Positions 49,196-62,434 of a DNA stretch of 64,000 nt are shown here, piece by piece. Within the stretch, counting starts at the first letter, position 1; each line of letters opens with the position of its first letter. Source of the stretch: Trichobilharzia szidati. Taxonomy: Eukaryota > Platyhelminthes > Trematoda > Strigeidida > Schistosomatidae. The DNA lies in assembly GCA_944472155.2 (NCBI GenBank), contig OX235273.1, positions 82,578,793-82,642,792 on the forward strand, written 5' to 3'. The notes under the pieces are model-generated. The model was not told where the DNA came from. It saw nothing but the letters and a program-made list of their open reading frames with translations, and made no database searches. A program made the position numbers and the translations under genes.

Positions 49196-51871
49196 ATGAT
49201 TCAGTTACTCCAAGAAGCTGTAAATTATCGTATGATATATCTTTGATAAAGCTGATAACATTTAATTGTCAATTTTCAGTCCAAACGGCATCATTCACTG
49301 AGAAAAACAACAAGCTTTATAACAATCAATATCAGGCATCCATTGCCCAAATTTCTTTACGACTATTAAACATCAAATTGGTTCGGACGAAAAGTTAGCG
49401 GAGATATAAAGAATGTCAGTCTGTTAGAGTTAGAAAGTGGTAGGTGCCCTTCATATACAGTGAGACTGATCTGTTTAGAGTTTTTAGAAATAGATAAAGC
49501 TTACATCCATATTGTGCAAGTAAAAATGAGAAAATCTGAAGCGTTTATCAAGAGACAAATGAACAAACACATAACAGGGTGAAATCTGTCGCAATTGGAG
49601 ACAAATGCTTCTTCTTGAGGCTTCGAACTTTGGAAAAGAACCATCAGGGAATTAGAGGGAGAACAGCGAAAGCACCTAAGAAAGCTTTTAAATGAATCCT
49701 CTCTCATTGTCTGCACAGTTGCAACTTGCATACATTTTGTTCCACAAGCTAACGTAGTTAGCATTTTGTCTAACAGGACTTAGTGACAGATGTGAGACTG
49801 ACAGCAGATTTTATTTTTTTTGAAATACAATATGAGGATTCACAGGTGTGCGGGAGGTGTAGAACAATCGCAAATGGCATAAAAACCAAAATCACACAGG
49901 CCTCGATTTATGGTTGTGTGTCATGTCGACTAATTATTTCCAACAAACGGGTGTGTTCAAGTGATGCATAGCAAGAGAATGAAATGTCACTTTGTGAATG
50001 AAGGTTGAAGAAAATGAGGCAACAGCTAAAAAGAAAGAAGTGGAAGAAATTCGATGATATATACGGAAGTTGGACATGCCCCTCCTAAATACATAGCTCC
50101 CACCTTTACATACGATTAGTAAGGGATTCGATAGTGTCTAGAAGCTGGATTTATGCTACTCGCAATAGACCTACTGTTCATATGGTTTTAACTCCAGATG
50201 ACCTGTCAGCCGAGATATAGTGACAGATACTGACGTGGTGCCCGATTTTAACACTCACGACTAAACCAGCATCGTCAACAAACAACCATGCTATGTAGCT
50301 TTCGCGAACCCGCTTTGAGAGGACACAGAACCACCTAGATACCTGGCTCAACAGTATCCAGTTTCAGTCCCATATTTCTCGCCATTGAACTAAGGAAACC
50401 TGATGTCGTCTCAAATATAACTTGATATATTTTGACATGACCAACTTCAGTTCAAAAATTTATTTACCAGTCTCTTCTGGTATGATGGATCATGCAGAAA
50501 TATTTGTCTCAGCTGACACAACTCACTGGTAGCAGATATCGGTTTGCTGAAGAAACGAAATCTGCACCTTTACATATTGGACACAATACGTTGATGACAA
50601 TGCAAGCATGTGCTATCGGACAACGTTATCCATTAGGCGTGCAGCTCAGCTAATATCTCTGGCTGAAATACGATATGATTCCATCTGCGCAGACTGTAGA
50701 TGCAATTAATTCCGGTGAACTCCAGAAACACTCACAACAGTACTATTAATACTATTATCACTATTATTGATCACTTCTTGCATTCTTTCTGGAATGTTCG
50801 GTTTCAGTCACGCATCCTCATTGCACTCAGTGCAGTTCATAGTGTTCTTAAGATTTTCTGAATACATGAATTACAGAGCAGCGTTAAATTTGTCCAAGTG
50901 TAAAGAACACAAAGATTAGTGAGGCTTATGAAATGTCCACCACTAGGATATATATTGCAAATTGATTTGATGGGATCCTGCATTTCACTAAATAAACATC
51001 TTACTGAGTAACTATTATGTATTATGCTTGGTAATAGATTTTTGATGGTATGCAACTATAACCAATGAAAATCAACATGACAGTGGAGGATGGATTATTG
51101 GTGCATCATTATAGTACAGGTAATCCCAGTCAAGTGATGTGCTACCTCTACTAATTAGTGGCTACCGATTGGTCGTATCCTCAACAACCTAGGAGCCTCC
51201 TGTTTTATCCTTGAATCATACATCTATTTAGAACACATGAGGAAGCGATGCCTTACAACATTCCTCGGACAACGTGATCATGACCGCCAATCAATTAATT
51301 ACCTCTAAACCATGTATTATCTGAACTGACATGGCTGACTTACATATACAACCTGAAGAGAAGCCATGTTAAGTTCACCACATCATCAACGGCGCCCACA
51401 TTAACCAATGCTAGTCCATCACGAACAAGTATGTCTCCTGAATGTCACTAACTACTTGTGATATGCCGAATAGTCATTTATACTGGAATTATGGGAAACG
51501 AAGTGCGTAAGAATGAATTTAACCAATTCTAGTGGATATCAATTTCGAGTACAGAAACAACTGATGCTGAAAATGCCAATCATTATGCACTGATTTGAGA
51601 CAAGCAAAACCACCAGTTATATTTTTCATCAGTCTCGATTAATTTTTGCTCAAATCAATAATGAAGATGCCTGACTTTTAATTGAGACTCATTTTCTCTT
51701 GGTAATTCCAAACCCATGTGTGCTGCTCTAAACTCAGAACTGTGCTCACTACATTTGTCGAGTTTGTAGAACACCTAGAAAGAAAATCACTTGTTCAAAT
51801 AAGAAGGTAGTAGATTACTTTGCAAAAATTTGTTTATTTTCAGTGATTCACGGGATCCAGTACAACGAGGT
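49196..51871. other. Intergenic DNA between the convergent protease genes
   Basis: Frames up to 97 codons without known domains. At 51082-51114 the + strand reads SGGWIIGASL and a stop, slightly resembling the S-G-x-W-(I/V)-(I/L)-G part of an A1 protease last exon. It could be a remnant of the missing last exon of gene 1, but the match is short. Confidence 0.3.
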
Positions 51872-54800
51872 TTAGTCATCGTCAACATCAGCTAATCTTA
51901 TCTGTGACTCGCCGAAATCGAATACAGTATAAAACTTGCTCATGAATACATCGCCGAGAACCCAATATCCAGAGGGTAATTTATCATTGCTGGCAAAAGG
52001 TGATGTACACTCTGTATACAACCAGTTTTCCTCCTAAAATCAGAAATACACTGAATTTTAGTCACTTTCAGACTTCCTGTCGTGTAAAGAAAATTGAGAA
52101 CAATCTTAGTGGATGTCGAATTCGCCTACTACTTGAGTCAACTCTGACTGACCAGAACACAAATAGTGTGCGTTCCCATGGAGTTGACTAGAATATGCTG
52201 ATAAAATTTGACGGTTACTCATGTAAAATAATGGAAGCGGATGAAGTTGATCAGAATTATTTGAGGCTGACAGCATTTTCTAGTGAGATGTCAAAGAAAG
52301 GAAAGTGGTGAGTAACTGTGATAATCTGAAACTTATTTGATAAGTTGGTGCTGGTGACTCCACAAATGAATTTTAATTTGTCTGGCGATTCCTTCCATTC
52401 GTGATATAAGAGTTAACCGATTGGATGGAAAGAACGCCGTACAAATCATATCAGAAGCTCACATTTCACACAGAAAGCCGTTCACTTCTACAGATAAGTG
52501 ACTAAAATCAATCCACACTGGTTGTATGGATTTCACAATACTTGGCTGTCTGTTGAATGAAAACTAGTGAAATTGGTGAAGACGTTTTCTCAGTGTGCTG
52601 ATCACAACAGAATCAGAAAGTTCAACTGAGTGATTATACTCACCTTAAGCACGTAATCCTTCGGGCTAAGTACATAGGTCTTCCTCCTGAAGACAAACTC
52701 AATTACAGGGAGCATGTGAATGTAATTACAGTCGAGTGAATAACCCCCATCACCACTCCATTTGGCACCAAGATGATCATTCATCGCATCCACCGCTCTG
52801 CTATGTCCCAGTATCAAAGACGTTCCAGTGTCTATAATACCAATGCATGTTCCAAGGCAAAACTGTGCTCCACCTATCTTCATGCTAAACTTGGTAAAAC
52901 AAACACAACTGAAACATTAACCAGTCTATGCAGTGAAGAGTGTATTGATATAAATTAATCCAACCACAAAATCACTCATCCTAATAATCAGACGCAATGG
53001 GCATACTTAGTTCTCCTCAGTCATCTCCACACGAATACACAAATCCCTGTCTGTTGATTAACTTTCAGCTCTCATCAGAATTTATTGCAACTTCAGCCAG
53101 TAACAACATTCACTAAATCATTCTAATGACTTTGTTCACTGGAATACTCGTGAACATATACAAACCATGCTGAAATTACGCACACCATGAAAGTTTCTAC
53201 TTGAGATTGCGCAAGGCAACTTGACTAAACACCATCAGCATTTCAACTGGCATTCGTTTCCAGATAAACCACTCAGGTTGTCAACAGATTAAACTCAAAT
53301 AGATGACACTTTCTTCGATAACTCAGTGAAAGTTGGCCAGTAAGTAGTCACGCCAGCATCTGTGTGTTTATCGCACGTAAAAATGGATAGTCAGCATATA
53401 TGATGTCGTTTGGTAGAAGGGGAATCGGTTTTCATGTGTTGAGGTGATGGTGGTCAAATGACTGGTTTATTTGTACTAGAAGAGAGTATTTTAGGTTCAA
53501 ACCAACTATAATAAACTAAGGATGCAGAATAACTGTCCGCTAATTTGTCATCTGGAATTATCAAGGCACACCTCATCAAATAGACTTTTACGTGAGTGTA
53601 TGACGTTTATTACTGGAAAAAGTGGGAATTGTTGCGTGTATTAAATATACCTTGGTTAGAAGACATAACTGTGACAACCACTCCACACTTCCTATGATCT
53701 TAATGTCCACGTGAAAAAATGACATGTTTGCCTATGAAGTCATGCAAGCATCAGTTGACTACCTTTTGATTATAACAGACCAACGGTTATGAGAAACGAC
53801 AGGCAAGTTTTCGAAATCTCCAATAAAATATTCAGGATTGACACCACCAATCACCATCTCTCCACCGACATGACCCTTCTTTCTACAAAATACAAAACAC
53901 CAAAACTGTGCTTAGCTTACTTGGTTAGAAGTGACTTTAATTTAGCCTTCGTCCGACATAAATTTGAATGGTGATCATGATAAACATGACGCGCGAATTT
54001 GCATGAAATCACAAAATTCAATTCAATAGTTGCCTCCAACACTTCACATTTCAGTGCCATTCAAGTTGCAAGTGAAAACGATGCAAGTTAAGACAGTACT
54101 ACAAGGCACTATTATTTTCCAAATATAATGTCATAAGTGTGCACACTTTCAGCTCAGTGTGCACCAGAAGACACTACTTATGACAAACAGTCGTCGCGAA
54201 TACGCTGGTAATTCAATGTCTGTAACAGCAGATGAGGAGATAGTTTCGAAAGGTCCATTGAGAATGATCACACTGTACAAATGGAAGAAACACTATCATC
54301 GATTGTGGCGAAACTGATGAATGTATTGGATTTGTTTTTTGGCCCTAAAATGTGTGAGCACTTCTGTAAATCACTGTGTGCATTGTTTCTTGAGAAAACA
54401 TCTCGAGAGGGTAGCAATGCATCTAATTTCACGCACGAATAATTTTCGCTCAGCTATGCATCAACTTTGGAGCTGATAATTGATTGAGGGATGTGTGAAG
54501 ATAGATTACTGTATTGAGGCAATTCAATGAGTGTCCATAATTATCTTGCACAAATGGAGCAAGTCACATACACCCTGAAAAATGCACTTGTCAAGTCTTT
54601 CTCCATACTCTTATTCGAATATGGTCTAAAACTACTTCCTGTTTGATGGATCCCAATTTTATTTTACGGTGGAGATTCATCTTATGTATTCATATAAAGA
54701 TGAATACCCTATTTCCTTATAAGCGGATCTGCATTACGAATAACTAAATATCGAGTCACATAAGTCATACCAGATGGATATGAATGGCAGAGAACTACTC

Positions 54801-56188
54801 ATAAATCTATTAACTGTCAGCCGTTGATTGCAAGTGTAATACTACCACGATGTAATATAGAACCTACCGATTCAAATAGAAAGAAAATACTGGATCCATT
54901 TCCTTTGACTGAGAGAGTATATTCGGGAAGAATGGAGTGTTCCCATATCTTGACACATTTCTCCTTGACATACCAATGATTCCATCATACTTACTACCAA
55001 AGAAATCATCGGAAAACACATTTGTCACTTCAGCAAATGCCTGATTGCGAATAACTAAGGAGTTTATCTGAAACCAATGTCACTTCAAGTCGTAAAACCA
55101 CAATACCTGCATTGTATCCATACTCCAAAATCCAGAGTAACTGCCAATCAGGTAACTTATATTAAATTTGGTACCATTTGACTGGTAGGTGGATGATTTT
55201 GAACTGTCGTAGAATCGAATGAACCAACACGGAATGTCAAGAAACCAACATTTTCTTGAGGGAAGCCAAGTTTCGGTTGATCCTGTATCGAAGAGTACAC
55301 GAAACTTTTGTGGTGGCGTTCCCACTAGTAATTCTCCATAGTACTGAATCTGAAAAGGATATAATGAACGCGAGATTTGGAAAATCGCCTATCATGATGA
55401 ACTAGTCTACATTAATGACAATAATAAGTGGTTTTAAAAGACTTCTACCAATATTTCATTATTGTATCCATGTGTGGAACACTAATAAAGTGAAAGTCAT
55501 CGAAATATTGGCAATACAGCCTGGAAGATTTAACAATTCAGATTATGAAATCCAATCAAAGCAAGAATAGAAGTAAAGCAGTGTGCAAGAGCACGAATCC
55601 GTCATTAAATACTTTTATTTTGTGTCACGGTGTTGCGGTATTATTTATTTACATGTGACATCCAAACCACGGTGTACTGTAGACTGTCGTGTCACATTAA
55701 TATCAAGTTTGTAGGCCTGATGAAAATTGATTGAACCGCTAACAAGGAGAGACAGTAATACGTAAACATTCTCCTCAAATTAACACTTACTGGTGATATA
55801 GTCAGGGGAGAAAATCACAACAGCTTATTTTCTTACTCAAACAGTAACAACTAAATCATTTTAGGTACCCTGATTCTGCATTCAGCAAAAAATATTTCAA
55901 TGCTTAGACTTACATTGTTTATCTGGTACTGCAGATTGAGATATCACTCAAATCAACAAACATTCGCTTCATTACTGAAAGTCAACTTACATTGCCATAA
56001 TTATATAGCGGTTCTGATGTTGGTGTATCTGCGCCATTCAATAAATTCACCCAACTTCGTTGTAATACCCTGAACAGTTTCCGATATGGATTCAGCATTG
56101 AACTGATTCCAGTCACTGGGTGCAATGGAATCTTGATAATCTCAGAATTCACATGACACAGACAGATGAGAAATATGATCAAATTCAT
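51872..56188 (-). CDS. Cathepsin D-like aspartic protease (gene 2), complete
   Basis: Six exons on the minus strand: 56188-55991, 55349-55107, 55067-54868, 53882-53763, 52884-52644 and 52033-51872. They join in frame to 387 codons plus TAA. Residues 1-15 are a signal peptide ([15 protein letters not shown]), then a propeptide to about 66, then [13 protein letters not shown]. Catalytic Asp87 is in LFDTGST and Asp272 in IIDTGTS. Disulphide candidates are KCWFLDIPC and, on the second domain, SLDCNY with YTECTS. The C terminus [19 protein letters not shown] is the family's W-(V/I)-L-G-D-x-F block. The length is that of a full cathepsin D. The flap reads YLIGS instead of Y-G-T-G-S, so specificity or activity may be altered. 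The pair FCLGTC just before the second Asp is unusual. The protein is expected to hydrolyse proteins at acid pH, as gut proteases of this family do in blood flukes; that role is inferred. Confidence 0.93.
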
Positions 56189-56229
56189 TGCAATGAATAT
56201 CAGAAGGAGATGCGAAAACGTTGACGATG

Positions 56230-56410
56230 TCTTTCTGTCTAAATGTGCATACTCTTATATTAACACGCTCGTAACAATGAAATTTCTGATTGGAGATCAC
56301 TGTGATTTTGTTTGTTGTCAGTATATTATTAAGTGATGTTTGCGAATGATGGCAAATACAAACGTGCTTTATGAATAACTAAATATATACGATATATGCC
56401 CAACTGAGTT
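56230..56410 (-). promoter_or_regulatory. Promoter region of aspartic protease gene 2
   Basis: Inverted counterpart of 41285-41480. The TATA-like TATAAGA is at 56259-56253, about 65 bp before the start codon, so the 5' UTR would be about 40 nt. Similarity continues, weaker, to about 56500. Conservation of noncoding sequence between the two copies is seen directly; promoter function is inferred. Confidence 0.7.
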
Positions 56411-56879
56411 CTCTTAGCATAATGGATTTGAGATGTGTGGAAAGATATTTGACTTGCGTAATTTTGAATTTCTATTTGAACACTTCAAATAAGAAATATT
56501 TAAGTGAACAATTGTTTTTTCAACAACTTTGCCTTCGGTTCGAACAGTTTCAAATTTGTACACATTTCCATCAACTAGGCAGCGAATGCGGATACATAAC
56601 CTTATGAATAATAGCGCTATAAATGGTAGTGTGGAATGGGTTCAGTTGAAAAGATGGTGTTGGTTTTTATAGTAATATCAGTGTTTACAAAATATGCAGT
56701 TAATGTTAGTAGAAGAGAAGATAATAGGTTGTCTCGTGTAGGAACCGTTATACAAGCTTAGAGGAATGAATAATTAGAACTGAATAGAATGATACTGTGT
56801 GTGAAATTAACCAGTAAGATATGCATGATTACCGTTCAAACGGTGGCCAATAGTATCAATAATAATGATAATAATACTC

Positions 56880-56995
56880 AGCACTGAGAACCGGGAAGGC
56901 ATTTCATTCTAGTTCGAGACTCTTGAGTGGTACACATCCCTGGTAGCTACATGTACACCGACAGCTGACACGACTCTAATAAGGAATCTCTGATT
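56880..56995 (-). repeat. Sm-alpha-like SINE fragment
   Basis: The minus strand keeps the end of the hammerhead region (complement of CATTTCATTCTAGTTCGAGA and CTCTTGAGTGGTACAC). Core residues are lost and the tRNA-like part is not recognisable. Confidence 0.5.
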
Positions 56996-58110
56996 TGTAT
57001 TGGTTCTTCAACGGATTTCAAATCATCATCTTAGAATGACACGACAGCATCTATAGTCAGAAGGCATTATTGATTCTCGATTTGCCTCCGTACCACCCAT
57101 CTGTCTGTTGTCGGTTTCAATTTCTTAATAGTAAAATGTTTATATTATTTAATCTCATTTAAATCCTCTGGTTTTATGTCGTCCTATCTCCGTAAGAGTA
57201 AATTCTGTCTGGACACATTTTATGTCAGTTGTGATGTTTTCGTCCAGAGTAAATATCTCACTTTAGTCAAATAAAAAATGTTCACACAGAATCAATTCCA
57301 TTTCTGGTTAAATACTGTCTTGCATTCAAAAACAAGTCACACTATCCTCAGCTAGTCACATGCTTTCGTTGTTCTGACATAGTCGAATTCTACCTAAGTT
57401 ACCAGTAGTTTCTACACGTCTATTTCCTGGAAATTGTTGAAATGAATGGTTAGTGAGTGTAACAAAGTCACCATAAGTTATCATGCAAATAATCAACAAA
57501 GAAACACTAGGCTAAATTGCAAACAGTTTCAGGGAAGCTGAGTGTTCATTTTGCTATACATCACCCTGTTAGATAACAGTGAATAGTTTCTTCCCCCTGC
57601 ACATTGTTTGACAGTTCATTCACCACCGCTCATCCCAATAACAAGTGGATTAGAAGATAAAATCAATATATAGTGACATATGTGGTGAAATAATTGATTG
57701 AAGTATTGTGAGTGAACACATATCAAGTTGACTGATGTATTGACAACCAGGAATCCAACAATGATTACAACTCCACTTTGTGTGTTGACTTAAATTCGAA
57801 TAAACAGGATATGTCTAAACTACGGTAAAATATTAAACATAAAGTATGAAATGCAAACCTCGATTGTGAGGTGTCTGTCTCGAAAATCACAGTCAGTCTG
57901 AGTCAATAATCCCAAAACAGTAGAGCCGTGTCAAATACTATCCACGTGTTATTTAAACAGCTTGCCAGACACGGAATAAAGGGATGCGAATAAACAGTGT
58001 TCAACACTAACGAGTACACAAATAATGTTCAACTATAAGAAATTAATTACCATACATCAAAAAGAGCCCAAATGCATCAGGTGGGTTAAACGTCGAAGGC
58101 AAACTAATCC
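56996..58110. other. Unassigned sequence
   Basis: No frame of 60 or more codons and no repeat recognised. Confidence 0.4.
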
Positions 58111-58117
58111 GTCTTTA

Positions 58118-59440
58118 AGAAGTAAGAAAATTTAGTTTCGACTACTTACTAATGGCAAGTAGTATAAAGTTGAACACAAAGAGAAGATTTGATAGTGTGG
58201 AAAATTCCCATATTATGAATTAAAAGTCAATCTGAACGAAGAATATTCTTTTCAATAATTTCTCTTCAGGTTCTTACAAATATAAAATATAATATTTGTT
58301 GTCGTTACATTAAAGGCCAGTAGAATAACAGATTAGTAGTTATGGGGTGTCAAAATAAATAGTCGTATTTGTGTGACAAACGTGCTAGGCTGAATTCGAT
58401 TACAAAATATTGTAAAACGGGAGACACTGGTGATTAATCATAATAGATTTGCAGATTGTGGGGTAGGAAAATTGACAAGTTAGTTCAAGGTTATAGAAAG
58501 TGTCAGGTGAGTGGCTAGTACAAAGTGGTCTGTTTTAAACAGGAGATAGTATGACTGCAACACAGACCACTTTGTACTAGCCACTCACCTGACACTTTCT
58601 ATAATCTTGAACTAACTAGTCAATTTTCCTACCCCACAATTTGCAAATCTATTATGATTAATCACCAGTGTCTCCCGTTTTACAATATTTTGTAATCGAA
58701 TTCAGCCTAGCACGTTTGTCACACAAATACGACTATTTATTTTGATACCCAATAACTATTAGAAGACGGAGATTATCTGAAAAATGTGATGTATTTGCGC
58801 TATACATTCCGAACAATCTGATCACACATTTACTTGTGAAGTCAATATATATGGAAAAGTTAAATTAAACGAAGTGACAAAAAAGAATTAAGAATAATTA
58901 ACACAAACGTTTGGTAATCCAATCAAATAAGGATTACCAAGGTAGGTTAAGAGTAATAACAAGCTGTTTTTGAATACACAAGGGGGGCTAAAGTTTATGA
59001 ATGGCTATAGCCTCAGCGTATTTCTTAATTCTTTTTTTGTCACTTTGTTTAATTCAACTTTTCCATATATATTCACCCCATAACTAATCTGTTATTCTAA
59101 GTTTAAAAAGGTATCCGCCGCATAACTGGCCTTTATTGTAACGACAATATATATTATATTTTACAAATAGAAGAATTTCAGTGGACAGTAAGATTAGAAT
59201 TAACAATTGCATACCCTCATTTCCATTAGCTTCAAACTTTGGGAATATATCATGTAGATATTATGAGGAGATTGACATGTGCGGCATATTTTGGCTGCAT
59301 GGTACCGCAAAATGCAACAGATAACATCAAAACACCGATAATTAGCTGAGGGTATCTGAAAAGCCACTTTTCTTTAAGAAGGAAGAAAATATACTTGTGA
59401 CTACTTACTAATGATGAGTAGTATAAAGTGGCACAAAAGA
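58118..59440. repeat. Nested inverted-repeat region with PLE 3' sequence
   Basis: Contains, from outside inwards: a direct repeat of about 70 bp (58118-58188 and 59373-59440, with GACTACTTACTAATG and AGTAGTATAAAGT); an inverted pair 58277-58350 / 59085-59170, the right copy with about 26 nt inserted; an inverted pair of about 55 bp 58838-58895 / 59022-59080; and the palindrome at 58335-58760. Between them, 58740-58995 resembles the PLE 3' end at 19896-20330, including a minus-strand remnant of the C-V-Q-K-x-x-V codons. It is probably a rearranged, foldback-type PLE end. Confidence 0.65.
58335..58760. repeat. Large near-perfect palindrome (arms about 199 bp)
   Basis: Left arm 58335-58533 and right arm 58562-58760 are reverse complements with only a few mismatches (for example around 58470-58490 and at the outer ends). 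The spacer is 28 nt (58534-58561). Innermost arm sequences are CAAAGTGGTCTGT and ACAGACCACTTTG. As RNA it would be a long hairpin. Confidence 0.9.
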
Positions 59441-60869
59441 AGTAGAAATATATTAAAGGAAAAATGAGAAATGAATTGAGGCTTATTGTAAAACAGTATA
59501 TTCATGAAGTAGAGTGTCTTATAGTTGGTTAACATTAGCTTTGAATACGATGTATTCATCAGATAATTTCAACCTTGAACATCTGACAGTATTCATGAAC
59601 CTAACAAGTTCACACTTATTATAGAAAGAATCTGCATTTAGACATTTAGAAGACAGAAAGATTGAGCGAAGAAATATTAACTTCTCAATTTTCTGATTGA
59701 AAAGTAAAAGTTTGAATCGTTTTCAGCCGTTGGATGTTGTGTGATCATTATTCCAGAAGCTAATTTATTTTCTGCTGACAAGATTTCACCGGTAGTATAT
59801 CGCGTAGAATAAGAGGAAAAGAGAACGATTAAAGTTCGGAAAATGAAATTTCATTGTGTGGTCTCTGTATTCTGGTGTTACTGTTTATCATTTCGTCAAA
59901 TGAATAATTCTTCTACCATTTACTATTGTGTTCTTTCGCTTCAACTGCTATCACTGCTTCTGTGAGAGACGAAAGTGCAAGGTCACAGGTCTTTCACGGG
60001 GAAAGAGTGAAGATGTCTCTGAAGGGATACAAAACCACCACATAGTTGGATGACGTGCAGGAGCTAATAAAACATGAAATGGGGAACGGTAGGATAAAAT
60101 CTCCCCCCTGACAAAATGTTGACAATAAAGAACATTCCAGTCAGGGTTTCAATTTGTGGTAATACCGACGATAAGGTCATTCCATATTTTTCTGGTCAGA
60201 AGACTCGCAGAGTATATTCGACTGTAATTAACAGCATTCAGACTTCCAGAGAATTAAGTTCAAACTGCCTATTCCTGGAAAACATTTCACTGTATTTATG
60301 AGTGCAGGTGACCATAGAATACGAACCCAGGATTGACTGAGTTGTCTAATATGTCAGTTATCCAATAACATATGGGGAAAGATGGTATTCAGCGGTCGAC
60401 AATGAATGTTTAGAGATGATGTGTACGTTCGATTAATGCAGAGCTCATCTACTAGGTCAACAGTTATATACCGAAAGTGATAAATAGGCTCTATGGCGAT
60501 TGAGGACAGTAGCAGGCCCAGGTGGGAATAAGTTGTGTTATATAATAGGTCTCTAAGAATGCGTCTTCATAATGTCCACCTCTTTCAAATTATAAGCAGA
60601 CAAAATAGCTCAATTCTCCTTCAGTTTGGTGAAGCAATCCCTATCAAACACGTGAAACGGGATGTCAATATTCTCTCATTCACTTGATTATCTATTCTTT
60701 AGCTTTAACCTAGTCCCCGAATCTTTGTTTGTCGAATCAAACACGGTCACTTGCTAAAGAAATGACTCAACGCCCATACTTAATATATATAGAGAATTAC
60801 TATAGAGAACAAGAGAGAGGGAGAGAAAGAGAGAAAGTATACAAAGCAAATTATGAAGCCATGAGAGCA
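59441..60869. other. Unassigned sequence
   Basis: No supported gene. A purine-rich (GA)n-like tract lies at about 60811-60838. Confidence 0.4.
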
Positions 60870-60960
60870 AACTGATATGAATTTGAACAATAAATTGCGG
60901 TCTAGATGTCGTCCAGTTTTTGACACTGTATCACTGTGTGTTATTCCAAATGAACTCAGC
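60870..60960 (+). repeat. PLE 3' terminus, diverged
   Basis: TTGAACAATAAATTGCGGTC, GTCGTCCAGT and CACTGTGTG correspond to the PLE ends at 25530-25590 and 32400-32460. Confidence 0.45.
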
Positions 60961-61199
60961 CAATATACAATTCAGTAATTTCGGTTTGAGGAATTTGGTT
61001 TTCATTTGATGAGCAGTGATTCAGTGATTCACGGACGTCTTAACTCCTTCATACCGAGGTTGTCGACGTTTATGGTGCATTCACCAGGAATGAATTTAAC
61101 ATGTCACAAAGATCGAAAATACGAAACTATCATACCGTAGAGCAGCAAGTTTGCAAGAGAGGCGGTGAAGATTGAACGTCAGGTGAACAAAGACAGGAC

Positions 61200-61480
61200 A
61201 GAGAGGGGGGAGTTGTTACCAAACTAGAAACAACAACATTCAGTAACATCAACGAGAGAACCTTGAGTGAATCCACTTATTTCACTCACCTCACCTAATC
61301 AGTATCTTTTCAGCTGCAGGTGGCATGGGTGAGGACATCAGAGTCAAATAGGATCAAATCGGGAAGATGAGGCAGGCATTCATTACTCTGTCATCAATGT
61401 GAAAATAGGCTACACTGAAGATAAAGAAAGACATATTTTATCTCAACACTACAGTCAAGACAAAATATGTGGTCTAAAGA
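61200..61480 (+). mobile_element. Decayed non-LTR retrotransposon RT fragment
   Basis: In shifted frames it reads TYFTHLT (for F-T-Y-L-G), SAAGGMGEDIRVK, GKMRQAFITLSSM and LKIKKDIFYLNTTVKT. This is the order of the RT thumb region: G-G-x-x-x-D-(I/V)-R-x-R-I-G-K-A-R-x-A-F, then I-F-N-T-N-V-K. Several stops. Confidence 0.6.
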
Positions 61481-62434
61481 GTTAATGCTTGTGTCGTTGA
61501 AAGCGTCATTGATCTTCACATTGCAGATCACATGACTGCTTGGGAAGGATAAGCAACGAGGTGGTCTAGCAATTCAGTGAAGCAGCCATCAACCCATTAC
61601 TGAACTAATATACAGAGTGAAGTGGAGTTGGAATGGAAATATGATCAGGCGGCATTTCAAGTGGCATCACACATGATTGTGATCCCCGGGTGGACGATGA
61701 ATGAGAAGTGGCGCCTTAAAAGTGCAAAGGTGAAATAGAGAAGGAAGATCAAATGCTAAGGAAATGAAGTTTTGTGTGTAAAGAACGAAGTGGATTGGAG
61801 ATGTGCAGTTGAATCACAATGTTCCATTCTTGATGCAAGTTATGAATAATAATATCATAATTTGGTTCGACTATCTAACTGCATCCTTTGAATTATTATT
61901 TTACAGATGGTTTGTGGTGGCTGTACAAGGAGTGTGACAATCCAACACCTCGTCAACACTGATCAATCGGTCTCCTTCAAAGTAATTTAAAAAGCAAAGG
62001 TCGACCCAGCGTTGGCAATTCTCTTTAATCTCCCTTTCATTGATGGAGCCTCAGCCACTCACTTAGAGAAATCGGAACTGTGCATACAAAAGAAAGTTAT
62101 CGAAGACTTCTTCTAGAGTGGTCGAAACTTGCTTGATTTCTACTCACTTGATTTCTGTCTGGTTGTTTTTCTAACTCCTGACAACACTCGTATTTCTTCA
62201 GAACTCCCACATTTTACAGGTGGCCTGCTTGAAATTGAGTCAACCGAAAACTCTTGTAATCAATATATGGAATATAATCGTCGTTGTTCAGTTTGTTTAA
62301 ATCTAATAAATTATGACCTATAATTGAATAAGTTACTCTGGCTAGCATTCGTGATGTATACAACCTGATGATTCAGAAGTTTCTATTCAACATAAGGAAA
62401 AGCATAATCATAGGTGGCAGCCTATCACACTATA
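61481..62434. other. Unassigned sequence
   Basis: Only a 64-codon frame (62129-62323) with no recognisable domain. Confidence 0.35.

Noticed and set aside
50040..50330. Possible LTR-retrotransposon (gypsy-like) remnant
   Set aside because: A few words loosely resemble the end of a pol protein, but no motif could be confirmed in any frame.
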